Source of the DNA: Tetrapyrgos nigripes
Lineage: Eukaryota > Basidiomycota > Agaricomycetes > Agaricales > Campanellaceae
Direction of reading: 5' to 3'
Assembly: GCA_013368315.1 (NCBI GenBank)
Contig: JAACJM010000010.1
Location: forward strand, 62,001-126,000
Length of the DNA: 64,000 nt
The notes beneath the pieces were generated by a model. The model did no database searches and was not told the origin of the DNA. It worked only from the letters and a program-made list of their open reading frames with translations. Made by a program: the position numbers and the translations under genes. The stretch's first letter is position 1, and every line of letters begins with the position of its first letter. Below, one piece after another: positions 1 through 13,545 of the stretch.

Positions 1-272
1 GTCGTTTGCTATTCTACCAGCAAATTCACAGCCGAGAACGAAGGGAAGAGGAGGCTTGTTCTGGTATTTCCCTTGTGTTTGTAGCACCTTGAATAAGATG
101 AGCATGCAGGAAACTTGTTCTCAAGGATTGCTGCACTTACATCGAAAAAGTTCATAGCAGCACTATAAACGTCGCATAGTACCTCGTTCTTACCCGGTTT
201 GGGTATAGGAGCGTCCGTTGCAAGCTTGACTTGAGAGTGGTGAACCAGTTCTTTCACGACGATACCTCGCAT
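1..272 (-). CDS. Zinc-binding-dehydrogenase-type quinone oxidoreductase, N-terminal part (runs off left edge)
   Basis: Only the first two coding exons are in the window (about 272-141 and 87-1, with a 53-nt GT..AG intron between). The spliced start reads MRGIVVKELVHHSQVKL, followed by KPGKNEVLCDVYSAAMNFFD. After the intron comes VLQTQGKYQNKPPLPFVLG, then CEFAGRI. This is the GroES-like N-terminal fold of the medium-chain dehydrogenase/reductase superfamily, in the NADPH:quinone oxidoreductase branch: an N-x2-D before the VLQ..G.YQ segment, a PFVLG.EFAG motif, and none of the zinc ligands of true alcohol dehydrogenases in the visible part. I chose the Met at 272 because an upstream in-frame Met (335) only adds a poorly conserved leader. 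The family reduces quinones or enones with NADPH; the cofactor-binding half lies outside the window, so substrate cannot be judged. Confidence 0.8.
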
Positions 273-531
273 CTCGTTACTGGGGAAAAGGAGAATAGGT
301 GATAGCTTGGGAATGAGAGCAGGTACTAAAAACACCCTGTCTCAAAAGGCGCTAATTACGTGGTTCCGGGCGGGAATGCGTTCAGTTTACCGGAGATACA
401 AGTGAAACATTTATTCATGTGAGAGGGATTAGAATGCAGGTATGTAGATGTGAGTGTAACTAATACTATGCGTAAGTGAGTACAATGTAAGTTCTACAGA
501 ACAAGTTCGGTCGCTTCAAGTTTTACAGTCA

Positions 532-3500
532 TTATACAAAGCCGAAACCTTCTCCACCTTCGTTGATGGCTAACAGTAATTGTTGTCTAAGCATTTCGTA
601 GGAAGAATATTGAGGCAAATCGATTTGGTTAAAGCCTAGAAAGACCAGTTAGATTGATACTTGATGAACGAAGGTTAAAACTTACAAGTGTGCGCTTGGG
701 GCAAGCGATCAGGTTCCCCGTAGGCTTTATGGATTGAGAAGCGCTGTACACCTTGCACACCTTGCAAGTCCACGAAACCACTCAGAGGTACCCTCGAGGT
801 ACCCGTTGCGAAACTGAGAACCTTGGCTCGCTCGTCACGATTGAAAGACTTCAAAGCACGCCACCACCAAACAATGTTGGGATCTGAGCTAGTGTATCCA
901 TTATACTCCGTAGCCGCTCGCCATTCATCGACGTCGATATCAGGAGTACCAGAGATCAAAAGCTCCAGTTCTTGTTCATTGAACTGCGAGCATACGTCAG
1001 CCACTACACTCATGTCCTAAGAAAGAGACGTACTATGGTAATGAGATCTTTGGGGATAATTTCATAGAAACCGGCAGAGAGATGCTCAATTTGTTCCTTG
1101 ATGGACGAGTAAAGTCGGTACTGCGCAGACAATTGCACGAACTCTCGCTTGTTCTCTTCAGTAATGGGAACAGATTCTCCGTTTTCCTTCAGCGGCACTA
1201 TGCGATTGACACCAAACTGTGGATAATTGTTAGCTCTAGTTCATTAGGTGAAATTTAAACATACCTCGTCGGCTTCTACGCTGAACGTCAGTTCAAGTGG
1301 CGTGGGGTCATTCTCGAGTATCCAGCAGAGTGAGTTGTAATACTCTGGATCGACCCACTCGACGTCTTTGTAATCTACTGGCTTGCCCAGAAGTTGTCGG
1401 TAGAGACTGCGAGCAAAGTATGCATCAAGTAGCCGTCCGTCGTAGATAGCCTTCCCAATAACTCTCCCGACGAATTTGAAGAAAGACAGGTGCTCAGGGT
1501 TGACCCAGGAGTTCTTGTTCGGCTGATAGGTGAGCTTATCTGCCGCACAGGGTTGGAATAAGGCGTTATTGGGATCGAACATCTGACGAGCTAGGATCTG
1601 GAACCACTCCCGCGTCAAACCACCAGCATCTACACCCTCCTCTTCGTAGAACCGAATGCTCAACTTTCCGTACTTGATCTGATCTCCAGTTCTCCGTTGG
1701 AATTGCTGATAGCTATCTTCGAAGACTCGGGCCCGGCGAACATTGAGTTGTATAGTGCCGTGATGCTCTCGCGCATGTGGACGTCTATGAAGCTGCTGGG
1801 TAAAGTAATTTCTCTTGTTGTCGAAGTCCAAAACACGTGGATTATGGACAAGCAATGAGAAGGAGCCACTCATCAAGGAAGGGTTGTTGCGAACCATGAC
1901 GTTCAAAACTTTGCGATGCGCATCCGTGAATGTAACGAACAGGTCTTCCATTGATTCACGAGGTGTAGTCGGAATCTTGGGGGATGCTGTGGCCCGTAGA
2001 AGTCGAGCAGCACTGGATGCTTTGGAACCAACGTACTTGCAAACCACCATCAAAGACTCGATCAGAGGCAGCAGCACAGTAGCAACATGCTCAGTATCCG
2101 GCTTGTCCTCAATTATGGCTAGGCAATCCCCTAGTCGCTTCCATAATCTCGAGAACTGGAACGATTCGTAGATCGCCTGTACTTTCTCCGTGTCTTCTTC
2201 GTCCGTGTTGGCTGAACCTGCAGAAGGGCGAGGAGTGTACATGTAGTCTATCGTCTTCAACACCCTCAGAAGCTGTGCCTGGACAGAAGAGGGCGCAGAG
2301 AACTTGGAAGCCACAGTGCTCAACTGAGTTTCAGATCCTCGGAGAGCGTTGGCCAGTTCGTCGAGTTCAGATTGGAGAACGTGGCCAAATTCCTGCGCTT
2401 TGGCTTTCAGTTCTTGGGCGATGACATCACGGGCATCTGGTATGTAGGACAAATGCTGTATGAGATTGAGACTCTGTTGGAAACTGCGGGCAGAGCATTC
2501 GCCAACGGTCAAGATATTGACGATTAGTCGAAGCACGGCATGAGGGATCTGTGGAGGATTCGCGAGAAGCATTTGCTGTTCTACGGCCTGTATTGATGTA
2601 TCACGGTCCTTTGGAGACGCAACTGCTTCTGTGACTCATTAATCTCAGTAAGACTGGAAGGAAAGCAAAGAGGGGATAGTTTTACCTGCTGGCTGACTTT
2701 GACCTTGACTTGTGCTATTTTCTGGTTCTTCAGGAGCGGAGGCGGTCGGCGGGGGTTGGGGTGCCTGGGCAGCTGTGCCTTGGGCGTCTCCAGACGTGGA
2801 CTCAGCAGACGCGCCAGTCGCTTCAGTCGCTTCATCTGTAGCAGTCTTCGAGGTATCTACTTGCGTCCGAGCCTGCATTTTAGCCTCTTTGATCGGGCGA
2901 GTGACCGTAGCTAGCAGACCAACCACTGATTCCATGATGGACGGTGTGCGCAAGAGTGACTGGCGGTCCAGAAGACCGAGTAGAAGGACTATTGGGTAAT
3001 GGGTCTGGGGCATCTGTCTTTCCTTTCCTTTCCCCTTCTTGGAAGCAGCTCTGCGGAGACCAACCGGAAGTTCGTGTTCTGTTAAAAAGAACAGTGACGA
3101 GGTGGGATTTGAGGTGACGATGTAGGTTAATGCCTCTAAGCATCGCTGGGCTATCAAGTCTGGGACCGCCTCGATTTGGCCCTGAGGAAGTGCGAGGGTG
3201 TTGATCAAATCGGACCCTGATTTCTGTTTCCCTGGTGTTTTCGATGGCTTTGAGTTCCTGAAAGACATTTGGGAGAAACTTTTATCGACAGCAGTCAAGT
3301 CACCGGTCCCATCTTGAAGGATACTGAGGAGAAGGTTGAAGAGCTCAGTCCTAGTCTTGGCATTTTCACAGAGGTTGACCAGCACTCGGAACAGGAGGTT
3401 TTTACGCAACACCTGAGGGAAAAACAGCAGACGCACGAGGACAGCAATGCCAGCTTTATCCAACAACTGAATCGCATCATGAGCCGTCGCTGCTTTCCGT

Positions 3501-6500
3501 GGAGCGTTTGAGCTGGTAACAGGACGAACACCACGAGAACCAATATGTATACGACGCGTCCCATCCCGATAAGCACCCGCTTCAGCAATCATATGCGACG
3601 GTAAACTCTGAATGAAGCCGTCATCCTGATCCATCAAAACGGCTTGTCTCAGTCCTGGATCAAGGCTGGCAATAAAGCTAGCAGGATCAATATCTGCTGG
3701 TGCCCGCGGTGCAGCGTCACCAAGCGCGGCCTGTGCCTCCTCCGTAGATCGCCGAGCACGTTCCATTGCTTCTTGTTGGATTATTTCTGCGCGGATTTCG
3801 GGAGGTAAGGCGTCCAAAAATTCTGCACTGATCTGAGAGTCGGGCGGTCGTTCCACTCTGGCAGCACGTTGATCACGGACGTGTTGGTTAACAACTTCTT
3901 CCCTCATATCATCGGGAAGAGCTTCTAGGAACGTAGGATCTATACCAGTGTCTGTGATATCGACAGCACTGCCGTGGATGATGACGGTGACACGAGCCGG
4001 CGCAGAAGTTTCGGCAGTACTTGATGAGGGTGTTTCGGCAGTACTGGGTGAGGGTTCTTCTTGGTCGGTCTCGGCAGGCTGGTCTGCAGGAGTAACAGAA
4101 GTACCATCGATCATTTCTGTATCAGCATCAACGGAAGTGGAGATATCTTCCATAGGTTGGTCCTCTGTGCTACTAGTAGCGGGTGCTGCGACATTGTCGT
4201 CTGCAGGGACAGCTGGAGGAACTTGGGGTGCTGCTTCTTCTCGAGCCTTGGCTTCTGCTTCCTCGGGGGCTTTGGCTTCTGCTTCTGCTTCTGCTTCTGC
4301 TTTGGCTTTCGCAGCGGCTTCCTGCTCCTCCTTCACCTTGGCTAGACGGGCAGCTTCCCTTGCGGCTGGAAGGAGAGCTATCACAACATGATTGACTAGC
4401 TTGACAGCCCGTTCATTGACAAAATCTCCATGGAGGATTTTCACTTCCTCTGCCCACCGCGGCAAAGTGAGCAAAGGATCGAGTGCGCGAGCTTGGGAGT
4501 TACTCGTAGAAGCTCTGGGGTTCCTCTCCATTCTGACAGAGGCAGTGAGTCCAGGTCGACGTTGAAGATAACCCCTGCCAAGATCCATGAAGGTAGTCGC
4601 TGGGACGTCGAGACGTATGGTCTCTGGCCCTCCACCACCACGGCCTCGAGTCATGATATGCTGGAAGAATTGGATAGCGCCGCCTCCTACTAGCTCCTCG
4701 ATAGTTTGCAGAAGTTCGTTGGTGCCAGTGACGATACGCTGAGGTTGACGAGAGCCACGAAGAGGGTTGTTACCTCCCCGGATTCCTGACACCGAGGCGT
4801 CCAACAGCAAGGGGTGCGTAGTTGCCTCTACGGGAGGAACAGGCCCGTTCCTAGTCCGTCCAAAGAAAGGAATAGCGTCATCTAAAGGGTGATAATCAGA
4901 ATAGGTTAAAATTTAACCACAGCCAAAGACTGACCAGCGCCCCGATGTCCCCGATTTACAAAAAATCCAGTATTGAGAGCCGAGTTGTCACCAAAGCCAA
5001 ATATATCGCGCACAATTTCGCCGCTTTCCACGATATCCAGTTCTTGAGCAAAGCTGCAGTGTACGTAAGTAACGGTAAACTAGCACTCAACTGGACACTT
5101 ACTCATCCTCAGACACCATGTCTGGTTCTTCTTCGTCTTCCTCGTGTATGATTTGAATGGGTCCTAAGAAGAAATAAGAAGAAATCGGTTTGATGATCCA
5201 GAGCAAAACAAGCGACGACCTACCTCCACCATCGTCCTCATCTACCTCGTCTGCAATTTCCTCGGGATCCATATCTCCGTGAACATCCTGAAAGAGAATC
5301 CTTTCAGTCCAAGTTAACTTCAGTTTGAGGAAACGACATACCTGCCACATCATATCTCCTTCAGCTTCATCAGCTTCTTCCCCTTGATCGTCAGTCCCTT
5401 CATCTTCTTCGTCGTTTTCTTCCTCTTGCCCTTCTCCCACCATGTCCTCTTCTTCCTCCTCGTCCTCCTCACCCCATACTTCTGGTTGCTCGTGTTCATC
5501 TTCTATCTCAGCTTCATCTTCCTCTTCGTCAGACGCAGACGTATCTTCACTGCCAGTCTCTTCACCGAAATCCATCTCCTCGTCGTCTTCATCCATATCC
5601 TCGTCTCCTTCCATTTCCTCGTCTTCAGGGTTGAAGTTAACGTCATCCATTTCCTAAAATGATTTTAGCAAAAAAAAAAAAAACACACAGAAACTGAGTG
5701 CACGTACCCCGCCATACATGCCGAGGGCTGAATTGCGATACAGATCGGGAGTCTCTTCTCTATCATCCTCAACCTCTATGTCGTCCTCTTCGTCAGACAT
5801 GGAAATATCGCTTTCTGGTCTTTGCTCCATCGTCGAGTCTTTTCCTTTCCCAGGACCTTTGCTCATCTTAATGGCGACTTTGGACCTGTCAATGGTTCAG
5901 TTTATTGGCAAGCAATGCGTACTGGCTGACTCACAGATATTCTAGAGGTCGAAGAATAGCAGCCACCAAAGTCTTGACGTTTGGATAGTTGAGATCAACG
6001 TCAGATAGCGCATTCGTCAAAGTAGCGACGAAATTTTTCTCCAACATCGCTTTGGCGATCTGAGTAGGACTATCTTCCTGGTGTTTCCTAGGGTTGGAAT
6101 TGAACTTGACGGTCAACAAACGATGGCAGAGATCGCCGAGCGCCAAAAGTCGGCCATATCGTCTCTCGATGCTTTCAGACGGCAGATCCTTGATAGCACG
6201 GCTTACTGACTCCAAAACATATTTGCGGACAGCCACTAGGTCTGACGAGACCTCTTTGGAATCATGCGCGGTCGAAGTGTCGACGCACAAAGCAACAAGA
6301 ACTGACATTGCCCAACTGCAAACCGTCATCTTCGTGCGCGTCTCTGTCGTGTTCGGAGGATTGATCCCTTCAAACGATACCAGGTCGGATAGAAGGAAGT
6401 TCAAAGTGGCGGCTCTGAACCTATTGCCTTCTTTCGCTGGAGTGCTTGTCCGTTTTTTCGGAGAGAAAGACAAGAAAGCCGTTTTGCAGGAATCATAGGA

Positions 6501-9500
6501 GAACAGCAATTCTGTGATGCATTGCATTAAGAAACACATATGCTGCCCTTTTGCTTTGGTGTTATCGTCTGATCGTGGTTGAGCCAAAATTGCTGAATCG
6601 CCAATATTCTCCGAGTCCGTTGACCCAGACGCCTGGTTAGGGTTACCTGTGTTCTGATTGGACGTATCACTAGATGAGCCCTCGCTATCTTTGGCAGTCC
6701 TCATCAACTCCGAGATCAAGAAGGACATGACTGCGTCGACGGTATCTGAGGACGGCTGCTGGGGCACAGAGCTTTGATCAACCGGCATGTCGATAGGCTT
6801 TTTGTCATCTCCTTTACTCTCGGAAGCGTCTGCCTTCAGAGATATCTGAGGAGAAGTTGTAGAAGTCGACAAAAGCTGACACATTGACTGGGTAATTTGG
6901 ATGAAGGATGATGCATCACGAAGAACCATTGCACTACAATTTCGGGCATAACTAGCAACATCGATGATTCGGGTGCGTGGGCTAGCGAAGTAGCGCTTGA
7001 TGGACTGCCGCATGACGCTCTGGACGGTTTTCGTGTCTTCGATGACATGTCGAAGGATGATAGCAACGTAAGAGGAGCTTCCGCTGACGGGAGACATCTG
7101 AAGACGCTTGAACAGCATAGCGAGACCATCTCGTTTGACAAACTGAGCAGCTGTATCTGGATTGCGTGTAAGCAGGACAAATAATCGCAAGGTGGAAAGG
7201 AAATCATCGGAAGGTAGATCTGGTATTGCGAGCAGACGGAGACAAAAGTCGAAGACAATTGTCCGTGCTTCTGTAAGAGGTGGACCAACCGTGATAGGCC
7301 CATTGTCAATCTTGTCTTCCTCATCTGATAAGGATACAGTTCGTGGCTCCTCGGACAATGTGAACAGCGCCTCTGTGACAAGCAAATGGGCCGCCAGCCA
7401 TCGGGGAATCGTGGGGCGGTTAGGGTCTATGCTGACTGGATTAGACAGTAAAAGGGCCAGGAGACTGTCCATCAAGGAAGTCCGCAGTTCGGGGGCAAGG
7501 GAAGACGGATTTTCACAAAGCACAAGAGCCATGAGTCTGCAACGATTGGCAAGAGGTTGTTCCTGCACGTCGTAGGCATAAGGGGAAAAGGACTTGATAT
7601 CCTCAACAAGATCCTGCACCGCTTGTCCTCGATGCGAAATGGTAGGACGAATAAAGGTAGTGTGCAGATCGAAAAGCAGAGACACATGCTCGTCAACCAG
7701 TAGCAGGGCCTTTCGGCTAATACCTGCCTTGAATGGCTCCCTCGCTTCTTCCAGCTCTTGTCTCCACTGCTCTGCAGATTTCCCAGGGGGTTGCGTCTCT
7801 TCAGAGCTTTCCGCTTCCGATGTCGTTGCAGTCGTTGCAGCCGGGTTGGAAGGCTCTCCCGAACTAGCTTCCATTGGACTTGGTACGTCGGCAGCACTCG
7901 CCGACTCGGGTTCAGGATCCGCTGGAAACGGGAAAGGTTGTGCCAGGAGAATTTCCGTCGCAGCGTTGATGTTATTATGAGTGCGTTGCAAAGCACGCTC
8001 TGCCGCTGAACGGGGAAAACCCATATCTGTCAACTGGCGAATACGTGATTCGTCAGGAGCACTAGAACGCATCAGCCCACTGGAGGCAGGACCAGCATCA
8101 TCTGTCTTTGTCTCGTCGTTGCCATTCAAGATCTCCAATACTGCATGAACCACAGATCGACTTACACCCAATGGTGCATGGATGAGCCAATCAGACTCCC
8201 AGATGTCTCTGAGCAGGGGTAAGACAGCTGTGCGTAGCCGAACGAGGAAATTATGGGGTTCGAAGTAATCGGGATCGGTATCCTTTTTGTCTTTGGTGAC
8301 GACAATGTTCGTTTGGCCGGACTCTAAAAGAGGCTTGGCTGAGATCAAAGGATGAAGGAGATGGAGAGCGATCTTCAGTCCGCCGTACGCATGGAGTAGT
8401 TCCTGAGCTTGGGCTTCAGACCTATCTTCTTCGCGAATCTTCACTACCGACTCAATGGAGGTAATAAAGGTACGGCAGACGCTGAGAATGGCATCAATGC
8501 CATTAACCTGGTAGAACGCAAGCAATTGCACGGTGTGAAGAGTGTGTGTTGTTGTGCGTTCTGCATGTGAAGAGTCAGTAATGATGAAAACATCAAGCTA
8601 GAAAGTTTACAGACCATCAATCAAAAGCATGGTCACCAATCCTAGCATTACCCCGTAGTATGTGTAAACATTTGCCTTGTCATCGTCCTCTGAAGTAAGA
8701 CATGAGTGAATAATCAATGGGACATAGGCTGATATACTGACCTAGACTTCTTGAAGTCAAATGCTTATGCATGATGTCAGCAACCACACCAGAAGACTCC
8801 AGCATTTGCTTCTTTTGGGCTGGGTCAGGAGTACGTCTAGCATGGAACATTTTGATCATAGCTAGATAACGTGTCATCAGTGATTGGTCACTGTTGACGA
8901 GATTTGTTGAGTGTACCTTGGAAGAACGGTGCCAGAGCACCTGGTAGACCGTGAGTCAGATGCTTAAGGGCAGTAGCATTGTGCTCCCGGGGAGTTTGTT
9001 GCTTTGCCGGCGTTTCCTTCGCAGGAGTAGCGGCAGGTGGTGTTTCGACTGAGCCGTCAGTAGCACCGTTCGGTGCATTTGACGCACCAGCAGCCTCGGC
9101 CCCGTTTTGTCCTGGCAGATCGATGGTAGGACGATCAGGGGATCTCTCCAATGGGGAAGCACTAGGCGTCTGTGCTACTTGAATGCCCTGGGCTTGGAGG
9201 CCAACCTTGAGAGCTATGTTTTCCCAAACACTGGCACGATGCAGAAAGCCTAGATCAGTCACTACCTGTGGGGAAGTATGGCTCATAAGAGTCTGGAGGA
9301 GTCCGATTGCGGCGCGGCCGTGAGCATAGCCAGCAGTAGCAAAAACATCTGAGAGGAGAGTGATGCGGATATGGAGAGTGACCAGGTTGCGGAACTGATA
9401 ATTTGTATTGATCTCCTCTTCCTCTGGAGAAACATCAGCAACAATTAAGGAAAAAGCCGTTAATACCTACTGGATATATCAACAAGAGGCAACAGCTTGG

Positions 9501-12443
9501 AGCCCGCTTCTGGAACACGCCAGAACTCTTCTGTGAGCTGCAGTGATTCCTTCACCAGCTGTGCAAGGTGAAGAAGTGTATCGCTCGTGGCGACTTCGGT
9601 CATCGTACGCATCACCTGAACCATCGAGTCTGAGGCTACACTGTTGGCGAAATCGTACGGAAGACCGGGAAGCGCAGTCAATCGCCCAAGGCGAGTGAGA
9701 CCATCAGTAGATGAGATGAAATCCCGGCAATGGTGAGTATGCTGGAACAATCCTTCCAGGAACTGAGTTCAATGAGCAAGACAGCAGAACGTCATCGAGA
9801 AGGAAGAGACTTACTCGTCCGAAAACATCGATGAAAGACACGATATTGTTGTCGTGCGGCGCATGTCCTTGTTCGGTGGCCGACGATGGCATTGATGGCT
9901 CACTCTCAGGGGATGGAAGAGCGGTGGGCGCTGAAGCTGTCTCAGTACCTTCAACACCTTCCATGGACGATTCGGTCTCGGCAGCCGCAGGAGTCGATAG
10001 TAATTTGTACCATTTCCGAGAATCTTCGGAAGGCTCGAAGGCATTCCCGAGCTCTTCAATCTTCGTCATCGTGCTCTTCATAGCCTCAAACACCGAGGTC
10101 TTGAGCATAGGGTGATGCCGAATGAGCTCATCGATAGCAGTACCAATCAGCACCGCGTTTTCCTTCTCCATGAGTACTTTAAGGTGACGTTCGGATGTGA
10201 AGATGGAAAATATTGCAGGGATGATGCTAGGACGAGCTTTCAGCTGAGCCTGACCAATTTCGTTCAAGCAAAGCGCTCCGATAGCATTGGGAATGGCTTG
10301 AATGACCTGGAGTCGGGATGAGAAATGTTTCAGGGAAGTGGATAGAGAGGAAGAATGAATCTTACCTCGATGGCTGGCTCCAAGCCCAGTTCCATTGACT
10401 TGTAAAAAGTTTCTGGCAAACCAGCTTCTTGAATGACCGTAAGAGAAGTAGGCTCATTATGTACAAAGGTGGCCATGATGTTGATTGCTAATGAGGCGTT
10501 AGGTAATCCTAATGCAAGCTGAAATTCTCAGGCTGACCAATGGGCAATACGCTGGGACCGAATAGGCCGCGGTATTCAATGATCTTCTTGATGGACTTCA
10601 GTATTGAAGTATCGATAAGACCCCTTAGTCCTTCAGATGTACCAGAAGATTGCATCATACGATGCAGGGAACGCAAGATATGTTTCAAGACAGCCGCACG
10701 GGCAACGGGAAGGTCTCCTAAACGGGAAAGGTAAGACAGACTGTGAGGCCAAAGAAGGTAAACGACATACCTTGTGAGCCGTAGATCTGGAGAGACTTGG
10801 TTTCATCTCCATGGTCCTCAATGTCACTGTCGACCTCAAACTAAGCAAGAACGACATAAGTTTCAATAGGAATGGAGATTGCAGATAATGAATACCTCAA
10901 TCCTGTCGACCAAAGCTTCCACTCCTCGCGACGAGCAAAACAGGTTGAAGGCGTTCGTGAAGCTGTACAACACGTTGTCGACCAGTTGCATGGACTTGGA
11001 GACAACCGTAGAGCGACTCTGAATTCTGTTCTCGATGATTTGAATCAACAGAGGAATGAGACCAGCACCGACGACCATGTTTCCGCCGGAAGCATGTGAA
11101 GCGATGAAGGTGACAAATGACAAGAGAGCCTCCGCAAAAGAGTTAGGGAGAGAGGAATTCGGGTCTGCAATATCGCTGACGGTCTTTCGCAGAAGGGTCA
11201 TCAGGATCCCATGGTTGACGCCTGCATTCACAGACGTGAGGGCTTCTTGGATCTTGGATCTGTACCTGGCCAATGCATCCAATGCAGCGATGGCAGCCGT
11301 TTGCACTTGAACAGGTACTCCTCGGTCAACCTGAAGTAACTCAGCAATATGTGTGATGAGATCGGGCTCGTAAAGAAAAAGTGATGACGTTGCTTGTGAC
11401 TCGGAGTGGGTGTGGCCAAAGATAGCTATTGCCAGGAGGCGGACGGCAACAAGCTTTTCACGTTCGGGCTCGTGCCCATTCCTAAGGGCAGCGGCAGAAC
11501 GAATACGACACAGCAGTTCGAATTTTTCGGAATCAGGAACATTGTAGGTGGACATCGCTTCATCCAGAATGTTCATGACCGGCTTTGATTGCAACGCTTG
11601 TTCATCGATGTGGATGTTGACGGCCCCCGAACTCGCGGAATTCGAGGCTTGGGACTGTTTACGGGGTGAGCTCTGAGAAGGCTCGTTGACGTCAGTCTCG
11701 GCTTTATTTGAGCTGTTCGTATTTGTACGATAGAAACTGAAGTTGACCTCTCTTGTCTCCGCGGGAAGTGCATCGATTTCGGAGCTTTTTTGAGAATTTG
11801 CAAGGTCAACGAGACTGATGCCGTATTCCCGAAGGTGAGGCCAACGTTTGGCCAGGGATAATAAACGGGGCGTAGAGATGTTTAGCGCTTGTGAGACGGC
11901 GGGTTGCGCTGAGTATTGTTGGGAAGGACGAAGCAGTAGCTGTAGGGTAAGAATGAGGACATCCACGTCCGCCGTGAAAAGCAGACTGTTAAGGCGCTGA
12001 CGTTCTTCTATCAGACAAGGGTTCTAACGTTAGAAAAGGTCACTCACATCATAAGAATTGTACATCTTTCGGTTCGTCGAGTTTTCCAGCAGCAGACGCT
12101 CAAATCTGAGTATCTCAGACACGAGTTTCTTCGAATCGGGGGAAAATTCCCGAGTTTGGAGTTTGTCAATATCGTAGGAGCGGATAACATCTTCCAACAT
12201 GGAGTCGAATTTATTCAGGACTTTGATCCAAGCATTGAGATCTGACCGCTGCCATCTCCAAACCTCAATTTCTTCAAGGGTGTGCGATAGCTCATCTTCA
12301 GGTGTGCTCAACAATCTTGCAATGAGATCAGCGACTGGAGGCGGCTATACAGAGGACAGTGAGTATACGCGCGTACAAAAAAGAGATCTGTCTCAGACGC
12401 TTACTGGTGGAACCGTCCTCTTGGACTTGTGAAGAATCTTCAT
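532..12443 (-). CDS. TOM1: HECT-type E3 ubiquitin ligase, TOM1/Ptr1/HUWE1 family
   Basis: This is the largest gene here, about 3,600 residues in many exons. In order it shows an N-terminal exon [13 protein letters not shown] followed by [13 protein letters not shown] (the family's usual opening); the armadillo-like DUF908 and DUF913 regions (about 12.3-8.6 kb); a UBA domain (about 8,060-7,945; [13 protein letters not shown]); a long acidic Asp/Glu tract (5.87-5.1 kb); a run of DUF4414 ubiquitin-binding motifs ([32 protein letters not shown] and two weaker copies, about 4.0-3.6 kb); and a C-terminal HECT domain (about 1.75 kb to the stop). The catalytic Cys sits in LPQAHTCFNQIDLP, and its codon is split by a 50-nt intron (bases 686 and 635-634). 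Orthologues ubiquitinate excess histones, unassembled ribosomal proteins and nuclear factors. The start is supported by homology and a CACGTG box about 115 bp upstream. Exon joins in the middle were not all checked. Confidence 0.95.
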
Positions 12444-12558
12444 ATTTCACGACGACAATGTCGCGAAAAGGATGAGACTCAGATCAAGTCGTGTAATGGG
12501 AAGGATGTGTCGAGAGAGCTGAAGCGGCTTTGGTAGAATCGTATATGTAAGAGAAGAT

Positions 12559-12564
12559 CACGTG
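12559..12564. promoter_or_regulatory. CACGTG E-box upstream of TOM1
   Basis: Palindromic CACGTG about 115 bp upstream of the TOM1 start codon. This is the core site of bHLH factors such as Cbf1-type proteins. Function is inferred only from motif and position. Confidence 0.35.
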
Positions 12565-13303
12565 TATGTAGGGGAATCGAGACTCGAGAGTCACTATTAT
12601 GACACTATCGACGTCGACGAGTCATCCGGTGCGTACAAATACGTCCGAAAGGCAAAGGGCGCGTTTGTACTACAAATCCTTATCAAGGAAGTCGTATGAC
12701 CGCAACAACTACCATTCCCCACCTCCGACAATTCCATCGTTCGTGCAATTCCCAAGTACAAGTCTTGTACGCCGACTCAGTGGAAAGAATTTGAAAAACT
12801 GCAAGCTGAGTGCACTTGAATACGTGTGCCTTCTTATCGTGCCATTTCTCGCATCTCATTGACTCCTTACTGCAGGGAAAGCTATACTGCTTCTTTTCAT
12901 ATCGCTCTCTGATCGACAGTCTTCCACCAGAATTCTCAGTAATCTTCCACTTCTGCTGGGCCTTGATACACTGACGGGTTTTCGCACCATCCAACTTGAA
13001 GACGATGAGTTTGAATCCATTCAGGACACCCTTGTCATTTCGGATTTGCCTCTAGATTGTAACCCCATTGGCGTGCTGCCTTCCCCTCTATACCCGAATT
13101 ATGTGCTAGGATTCAGATTCGTGAAGAATTGAGCAGCTGATCGGGAAACAGGATCCCGAAGCTCTGCAGTTGATAGAGTTTTACCTCTTATGTTCCGAAA
13201 GACATCTGCTTGATATTCTGCTGGAGTTGACGCAGAATTGGAAAAAGAAAAGCTCGTCATGTTGCTCTACAGTACTCAGCGAACTCCAGAAATCATTGTC
13301 AAC

Positions 13304-13545
13304 ATGTCGGACATACCATCTAGCAAACCAGAAGCCCAGGGTTACAGCTATGAGGCGCAGAACACGCCGACAGAAGCATCAACGAAAGCAAGGGTGAGTG
13401 GTTATAGTGATCAACTGGTATTGACCGAGTTCGTTCTTTTGTATAGTAGAGTCTCCTGAAATGGCCCTTGGGGTGTTACCAGTCTACGGTGTTGGCTGGG
13501 AATTTTTATGGTGGACATGATGTTCTTCGACAGGAATTACAATAG
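13304..13545 (+). CDS. Candidate small two-exon protein (about 61 aa), unrecognised
   Basis: A possible spliced ORF: exon 1 (13,304-13,393) begins MSDIPSSKPEAQGYSYEAQN. A 56-nt intron with a consensus GTGAGT donor and an AG acceptor at 13,449 follows, then exon 2 ends ...GNFYGGHDVLRQELQ and a stop. The intron length and donor are typical for this genome, and the join keeps the frame open only if the second of two adjacent AGs is used. No family, signal peptide or membrane segment is seen. It lies in a decayed spacer, so it could equally be a remnant. Confidence 0.25.

Noticed and set aside
3948..4391. 147-codon Ser/Ala/Val-rich open frame on the plus strand
   Set aside because: Antisense of the Ala/Glu-rich and UBM-bearing exon of TOM1; no start context and no family.
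5384..5662. Phe/Leu-rich or Ser-rich open frames opposite the TOM1 acidic tract
   Set aside because: Produced by reading GAA/GAT-rich codons in the complementary strand; not genes.
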